Shown here: positions 59,824 through 64,000 of the stretch, piece by piece
How the letters are laid out: each line of letters begins with the position of its first letter
Numbering within the stretch: the stretch's first letter is position 1
Assembly (NCBI RefSeq): GCF_024580145.1
Contig: NZ_JANINI010000003.1
Coordinates: 1-64,000, forward strand
Direction: 5' to 3'
Source: Methyloversatilis sp. XJ19-49
Lineage (GTDB): Bacteria; Pseudomonadota; Gammaproteobacteria; Burkholderiales; Rhodocyclaceae
DNA length: 64,000 nt
The notes under the pieces: generated by a model
What the model was told of the DNA's origin: nothing
The model's input: only the letters and a program-made list of their open reading frames with translations
Database searches by the model: none
Program-made: the position numbers and the translations under genes

Positions 59824-61251
59824 CTAGAAGTCGAAGTAGATGAATCGCTGGGTGCTGCCGCCGAAAAATAGCAGACTTAGTACCATCGCGGCATACACCG
59901 TGCCACGCAGCACGGGATGGGTCTTTTCCCACCGCTCAAGCCGGTCAGCGGCAAAAGTCACGATGCTCGATTCGAGCAGAACCAGCACGCAAGTCAGCAC
60001 GGTCAGCAGCCAGACATAGCTCCTGATCTCGGGCGCCTGCGCGGTGCTGCCGGAAAGCCCGGCCATGCGCGCGCAGACCTCGAACGCCGCGCCGACGCTT
60101 CCGGCGCGGAAGAACACCCAGGTGACCCACACCATCACGATGCTGCAGCCCCAGCTCAGCCCCGCCCACGCAATCTGCCCGGCAGTCGCCTGCGGTCTGG
60201 GCAGCCAGGGCTGCACGAGCCGGTGCAGCACCAGCCAGGCGCCATGCAGGAAGCCCCAGATGACGAAGGTCCAGGCCGCGCCATGCCAGAGTCCGCCGAG
60301 CACCATGGTGATCATCAGGTTGGCCAGCGTGCGCACCTTGCCGGCACGGTTGCCGCCCAGCGACACATACAGGTAGTCGCGCAGCCAGCGCGACAGGGTG
60401 ATGTGCCAGCGCTGCCAGAATTCCTGCGGATTGCGGCTGATGTAGGGGTAGCGGAAGTTGCGCGGCAGCGTGACGCCGAAGGCGCGCGCGAGGCCGATGG
60501 CCATTTCGCTGTAGCCGGAGAAGTCGAAATAGATCTGCAGCGCGAACGCGGTCACGGCCAGCCAGGCCGTGGCGGTGTCCAGCTTCGCCGTATCGGCCCA
60601 CAACTCGTCGGCCACTCCGGCGAAGTTGTCGGCGAACAGGATCTTCTTGATCAGCCCGCCGGTGAAGATGAGGGCGCCGATCTTCAGGTCGCGCGCCTGC
60701 AGCGGGGCCAGCTTCTCCAGCTGTTCGACCAGTTCGGACGCACGCAGGATGGGGCCGGCGACCATGTGCGGGAAGAAGCTGATGTAGAGCCACCAGGCGC
60801 GGAAGGATATGCGCGTGGTCCACTCGCCGCGATAGACGTCGATCATCACCGACAGCATGTGGAAGGTGTAGAAGCTGATGCCCAGCGGCAGCGCCCAGTG
60901 CGTCCAGCCGCTGTCCAGGCCGGTGTCCGGCTGACCGGCGAAGGCGGCGATCGCGATTGCCGTGTCGATCAGCATGCCCAGATACTTGATCGATCCGAGC
61001 AGCGCGAGGTTGAGCACCAGCGCCACGACCAGCGTGCGCTTGCTGCGCGTGCGCGCCAGAGCACTGTAGAACAGGTAGTTCAGACTGACCGACAGCACGA
61101 GCAGGATCAGGTAGGCCGGCTTCCACGAGGCGTAGAAGATCAGGCTGCCTGCCAGCAGCGTCATGGCGCGTTCGGTCTGCGTCCGGCACAGGCCATAGAT
61201 GCACAGCAGGGCGGCGAGGAAGACGAAGAATATGGGCTGACTGAAGATCAT
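59824..61251 (-). CDS. MBOAT family O-acyltransferase (AlgI-like)
   Basis: The protein has 475 residues and about 11 membrane helices. PQEFWQRWHITLSRWLRDYL near residue 275 and MVLGGLWHGAAWTFVIWGFL near 315 contain the two conserved histidine regions of MBOAT enzymes. The opening IFSQPIFFVFLAALLCIYGL matches AlgI. These proteins pass acyl groups across the inner membrane to a periplasmic partner. The start overlaps the stop of the SGNH-like gene, its likely partner, as with AlgI and AlgJ/X in alginate acetylation. Confidence 0.93.
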   Translation of the reverse strand: MIFSQPIFFVFLAALLCIYGLCRTQTERAMTLLAGSLIFYASWKPAYLILLVLSVSLNYLFYSALARTRSKRTLVVALVLNLALLGSIKYLGMLIDTAIAIAAFAGQPDTGLDSGWTHWALPLGISFYTFHMLSVMIDVYRGEWTTRISFRAWWLYISFFPHMVAGPILRASELVEQLEKLAPLQARDLKIGALIFTGGLIKKILFADNFAGVADELWADTAKLDTATAWLAVTAFALQIYFDFSGYSEMAIGLARAFGVTLPRNFRYPYISRNPQEFWQRWHITLSRWLRDYLYVSLGGNRAGKVRTLANLMITMVLGGLWHGAAWTFVIWGFLHGAWLVLHRLVQPWLPRPQATAGQIAWAGLSWGCSIVMVWVTWVFFRAGSVGAAFEVCARMAGLSGSTAQAPEIRSYVWLLTVLTCVLVLLESSIVTFAADRLERWEKTHPVLRGTVYAAMVLSLLFFGGSTQRFIYFDF

Positions 61252-62231
61252 TGCGCCATGCCTTCCCGCCAGGCCTTGCCCAGCGCTGCGCTGTACAGCC
61301 GAGCGCCGCTGTCGTTCAGATGCCCGGGATCGGCGAAATGGTCGGCGTCGAGCGCCGGTCGGGGGACCTCCAGCCAGCGGCCGCCACGTGCCAGCAGTCC
61401 GGGCATCATGTCCGCGTAGGGTCCGGGTGTGGCGCCGGGTCCGAATGCAGGGCCGCGTCCGTAGAGCGGTGTGGCGACCAGGTGCACGCGCGCACCGGCG
61501 CGCCGCAGCAGATCGACCAGCTCGAACATGGCATCCACCATGCGCGGATCGGGTGGCGCCCGCGTACCGGCTTCCTGCGCCATCAACTGTTCGCGGTTCT
61601 GGAAGCGCCCCTTGAAACCGGCCCGGTAGCCGAGCGTCAGTGCGACGCCGCCGCCGGCCGGTTCCACATCGCCGGTGGTGGCCTGCAGGAAGCGCAGCAG
61701 CTTGTCCGGTTCGCGCAACTGGCGCAGGTTGCCGGCGTAGTACCAGCTGCGCAGCACCGAGCCGAACAGTTCGGTCCTGAATCCTGCCTTCATCAGCGCG
61801 TCGCGCGCCGCCAGAAAGCCGTAGTAGCCGAGCGAGTCTTCATGCTGGAACAGGGTTTCGTCGAGCGTGATGAACACGTCCGACGGCACCGGCGCGCCGC
61901 GCGCCAGCAGACGGGTGGCGACGCCGTGCAGCACCAGCGCGTTGGCGCCCGGCATGCCGAGGTTGAAGGCACCGCCGTCGGGCGGCTGTTGCGCAGCAGC
62001 CAGCATCGTGTCCGGCGCAATGCCGTTGTCAGCACGGCTGTTGCCCAGTATGAGCAGTGCCGGACGCGTCTGCTCGACATGGATGATCTTGTCGGTGGCG
62101 CGCGCGACCGCGAACACGGCGCGGTAACGCTGCACGACCGCATCACTGTGCAACAGAAGTTCGAAGCACAGCAGCAGCCCAAGCGCAATCCAGGCCGCAG
62201 GACCGATTGCGGCGATCCATCCATTTCTCAT
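61248..62231 (-). CDS. membrane-anchored SGNH-like protein (AlgJ/AlgX-type partner)
   Basis: The protein has 327 residues. A single N-terminal membrane helix (AAIGPAAWIALGLLLCFELL) anchors a periplasmic domain. LLILGNSRADNGIAPDTMLA near residue 60 supplies the G-N-S nucleophile region and ADPGHLNDSGARLYSAALG near 300 the D-x-x-H end motif of SGNH hydrolases. Overlaps with both neighbours (ATGA) tie it to the MBOAT gene. It would transfer the acyl group to the glycan in the periplasm. Sequence similarity to AlgJ itself is low, so the call rests on motifs and context. Confidence 0.72.
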   Translation of the reverse strand: MRNGWIAAIGPAAWIALGLLLCFELLLHSDAVVQRYRAVFAVARATDKIIHVEQTRPALLILGNSRADNGIAPDTMLAAAQQPPDGGAFNLGMPGANALVLHGVATRLLARGAPVPSDVFITLDETLFQHEDSLGYYGFLAARDALMKAGFRTELFGSVLRSWYYAGNLRQLREPDKLLRFLQATTGDVEPAGGGVALTLGYRAGFKGRFQNREQLMAQEAGTRAPPDPRMVDAMFELVDLLRRAGARVHLVATPLYGRGPAFGPGATPGPYADMMPGLLARGGRWLEVPRPALDADHFADPGHLNDSGARLYSAALGKAWREGMAQ

Positions 62232-64000
62232 TGCGTCATCCAGCTGCGGAGCAGATCGACCCAGCCGAGTGCCGGGGCACGTTCGCCTGTGCCGTCGACG
62301 GTCAGTGTCCGGGGTACGCCGTCGGCCCCGGTCAGCATGACGTCAACCGCCAGTCGATCGCTCGGAAATGCCAGTCTGAGCATCCGGCCGGGCAGAAGGA
62401 TTTCGGCACCCATGCTCTCTGGCGTTTCGATCGGCCGGATGTCCAGTGCGGGCAATTCGCTCAGACTCGGTCGCAGCACGACCAGGAAGCGGTCTTCTAT
62501 TGCCGGCAGCTGCGGCATGATTTCCAGTCTCCAGGCACCCGGATCGAGTTCGGATGGTCCGCGCGCGATGTTGGCTGCGAGAGTGCCGTTCTCGTCGAAA
62601 TTCATGCCGTCGACGAAATACTCGAAGCCCGGCCCGCCGATCGTCACCAGGCGTGCATCGCGCGGAAAGATCACTTCGCCCTTCAGTTGCGGCAAGCCGG
62701 TGACCGATGCGGTGGCCGGACGCTCCAGTGTGAATTTCCGGCCGTCGATGCGCGGCTGGAAGGCGCTGTGCAGCAGCCAGCGCTTGACGAAATCGGCGCG
62801 CGTCGCCTCGACGGTATCGTGGATGATGACGATGTCCGAAAGCCGGTCATAGACAAAGATGCGCCAGGCTTTCTCGACCCGTCGCGAGCGATGATGGAAG
62901 CTGTGCACGCCGCTCTGCGCATTGGTGTAGGCGGCGGTGATGTCGGTCAATGCGACCAGCAGGCCGTCCTGTTCGACCACACGCACCAGGCGGCCGGTGT
63001 GGAAGTCGAGGAACTTGCTTTGCCAGTCTTCGAGATCGGCTGGCGCCGCATGCAGGTTCCAGGCTGAACCGACGCGCCGCTGACCGCCATCGTTGGCGAT
63101 GGTGCGCGGCGGTTTGCCCTGACGCACCGGCATCTGCACGATGTCCGCCGGGTCGGTCACGGTGATCGTGTTGTGGGCGATCGTCTGGTACTGGTAATTC
63201 AGATGGTGGTCGCCGGCATAGCCGCAGTAGCAGCCGCTGTCTATCGCCAGCGGCGCGCCCTTGAACAGGAGGAAGGCGCCCTGGTCGAGATGGCTGTGCG
63301 ACCAGTAGTTGTTGCCGGCCTTGAAGCTGAAATGTGTTGCGTCGGCGTTCCAGCTGCTGCGCGCGATGACCAGCCCCAGGCCGTCGGAGACATGGGTCAG
63401 CGGCATTGCGCGTACCGCTTCCGGGTCGTACAGCGATCGATCGGTCAGCGGACCCCAGGGCCACGATGTAGGCTGCAGCTTCTCGCTGGCGCGGGTGCTC
63501 AGCGTGTAGGCAGCCGCATGTCGGTATTCGAGCGCCAGCGCGTCGGCGTCGAAAACCTGGCGACGACCGAACCGGCCATCGCCCCAGCGCATGGACGTGC
63601 CATCGGGAAGTGTTCGGTACACCAGGAAATCGAGGAAACCGCGGATCGCCGGCTCGCTCCTGAACAGATCTTCGCCAGTGGCCGAACGCCACATGGCCGG
63701 CAGCTGGTAAATGGCCTGACCGATGCCGATACCGACATATTCGTTGCCCTCATGCCAGCCGCCGTGCTGTCCGCCCACCTGGCGCCATACGGGCAGCACG
63801 CGATTGATCCAGAAGTCGTAGGTGAACGCCATCAACGGGTCAGTTCGCGGATCATCGCCGTGAATGGCGAGTGTGCAGGCCATCAATGCCTGCAGCGGCG
63901 AGTTGTAGAGATATACGTTGTAGGGCGAAAGCGCTTCCTTGCGGATCACGTTGATCTGGAAGTTGCAGGCTTCGATCACCTTGTCCTTGAGCCTTGGCAT
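62228..64000 (-). CDS. heparinase II/III family protein (cut by window edge)
   Basis: The visible part has 590 residues. An all-helical toroid with QLPAMWRSATGEDLFRSEPA is followed by the beta-sandwich lyase domain. That domain has NNYWSHSHLDQGAFLLFKGA and the DSGCYCGYAGDHHLNYQYQT to HNTITV stretch, typical of heparinase II/III-like enzymes. A methionine codon lies exactly at the right edge, but family length and the missing N-terminal region suggest that the gene continues outside. Polysaccharide lyases inside synthesis clusters trim or clear misrouted polymer in the periplasm. The substrate is probably the uronic-acid-containing glycan made here. Confidence 0.85.
   Translation of the reverse strand: MPRLKDKVIEACNFQINVIRKEALSPYNVYLYNSPLQALMACTLAIHGDDPRTDPLMAFTYDFWINRVLPVWRQVGGQHGGWHEGNEYVGIGIGQAIYQLPAMWRSATGEDLFRSEPAIRGFLDFLVYRTLPDGTSMRWGDGRFGRRQVFDADALALEYRHAAAYTLSTRASEKLQPTSWPWGPLTDRSLYDPEAVRAMPLTHVSDGLGLVIARSSWNADATHFSFKAGNNYWSHSHLDQGAFLLFKGAPLAIDSGCYCGYAGDHHLNYQYQTIAHNTITVTDPADIVQMPVRQGKPPRTIANDGGQRRVGSAWNLHAAPADLEDWQSKFLDFHTGRLVRVVEQDGLLVALTDITAAYTNAQSGVHSFHHRSRRVEKAWRIFVYDRLSDIVIIHDTVEATRADFVKRWLLHSAFQPRIDGRKFTLERPATASVTGLPQLKGEVIFPRDARLVTIGGPGFEYFVDGMNFDENGTLAANIARGPSELDPGAWRLEIMPQLPAIEDRFLVVLRPSLSELPALDIRPIETPESMGAEILLPGRMLRLAFPSDRLAVDVMLTGADGVPRTLTVDGTGERAPALGWVDLLRSWMTQ

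Noticed and set aside
59917-62852. Two frames of 500 and 533 codons on the plus strand
   Set aside because: They mirror the MBOAT, SGNH-like and heparinase genes, lack signal or domain features and are compositionally biased.
1-64000. CRISPR arrays, tRNA/rRNA genes, insertion sequences or prophage genes
   Set aside because: No regularly spaced repeats, no tRNA-like cloverleaf noticed by eye, and no transposase, integrase or phage structural genes among the coding frames.

Overview
The window is high-GC DNA with dense, co-directional, overlapping genes. The gene content (exosortase A, PEP-CTERM protein, Wzx and O-ligase machinery, a candidate sigma-54 promoter) points to a betaproteobacterium, probably of the Rhodocyclales type that forms flocs or extracellular matrix (Methyloversatilis, Zoogloea and Azoarcus are comparable). 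This placement is inferred from family content only.

Region 1 (1-7095) is a compact small-molecule cluster. A partial GTP cyclohydrolase II (leftward) faces a RibD-C reductase (rightward). A leftward chain joined by 4-bp stop/start overlaps then encodes an MDR dehydrogenase, a divergent 6-pyruvoyl-tetrahydropterin-synthase homologue, a GT4 glycosyltransferase, a methyltransferase and a flippase-like membrane protein. A CDP-alcohol phosphatidyltransferase and a YceI isoprenoid-binding protein run rightward beside it. I infer a GTP-derived (pteridine or pyrimidine) metabolite that is glycosylated, methylated and possibly lipid-linked. No described pathway is known to me for it.

Region 2 (7126-19208) is an exosortase-associated accessory block. 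It holds a TIGR03694-type acyltransferase, a LolA-like protein, an ABC ATPase, an outer-membrane barrel, a nucleotide-sugar epimerase, a UGT-like glycosyltransferase, the only PEP-CTERM protein in the window (with a candidate -24/-12 promoter and an upstream inverted repeat), a nitroreductase-fold protein paired with a ThiF/E1-like protein, and two FtsX/LolC-type permeases. ATPase, permeases, LolA-like protein and barrel together look like a dedicated Lol-like envelope system whose genes are separated by the other cassettes.

Region 3 (19294-41261) is a 22-kb rightward XrtA operon. In order it has the export lipoprotein, chain-length determinant, tyrosine autokinase, outer-membrane barrel, ExeA-like ATPase, WecB, polysaccharide deacetylase, FemAB-like protein, glycosyltransferase, exosortase A fused to EpsI, glycosyltransferase, amidotransferase, acyltransferase, two glycosyltransferases, sulfotransferase, CapK-like adenylate-forming enzyme and O-ligase. 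These genes make, export and ligate an exopolysaccharide and process PEP-CTERM proteins.

Region 4 (41280-64000) runs leftward except for one TPR gene. It holds further glycosyltransferases (eight of them GT2), two asparagine-synthase-like proteins with a displaced N-terminal cysteine, a sulfotransferase, a deacetylase, a Wzx flippase, a methyltransferase, an MBOAT acyltransferase with an SGNH-like partner and a heparinase II/III-family protein cut by the window edge. It supplies repeat-unit variation, flipping, acylation and trimming.

No tRNA, rRNA, CRISPR array or insertion sequence was seen. A priming phosphoglycosyltransferase and the PrsK/PrsR regulators usual for such loci are not in the window.
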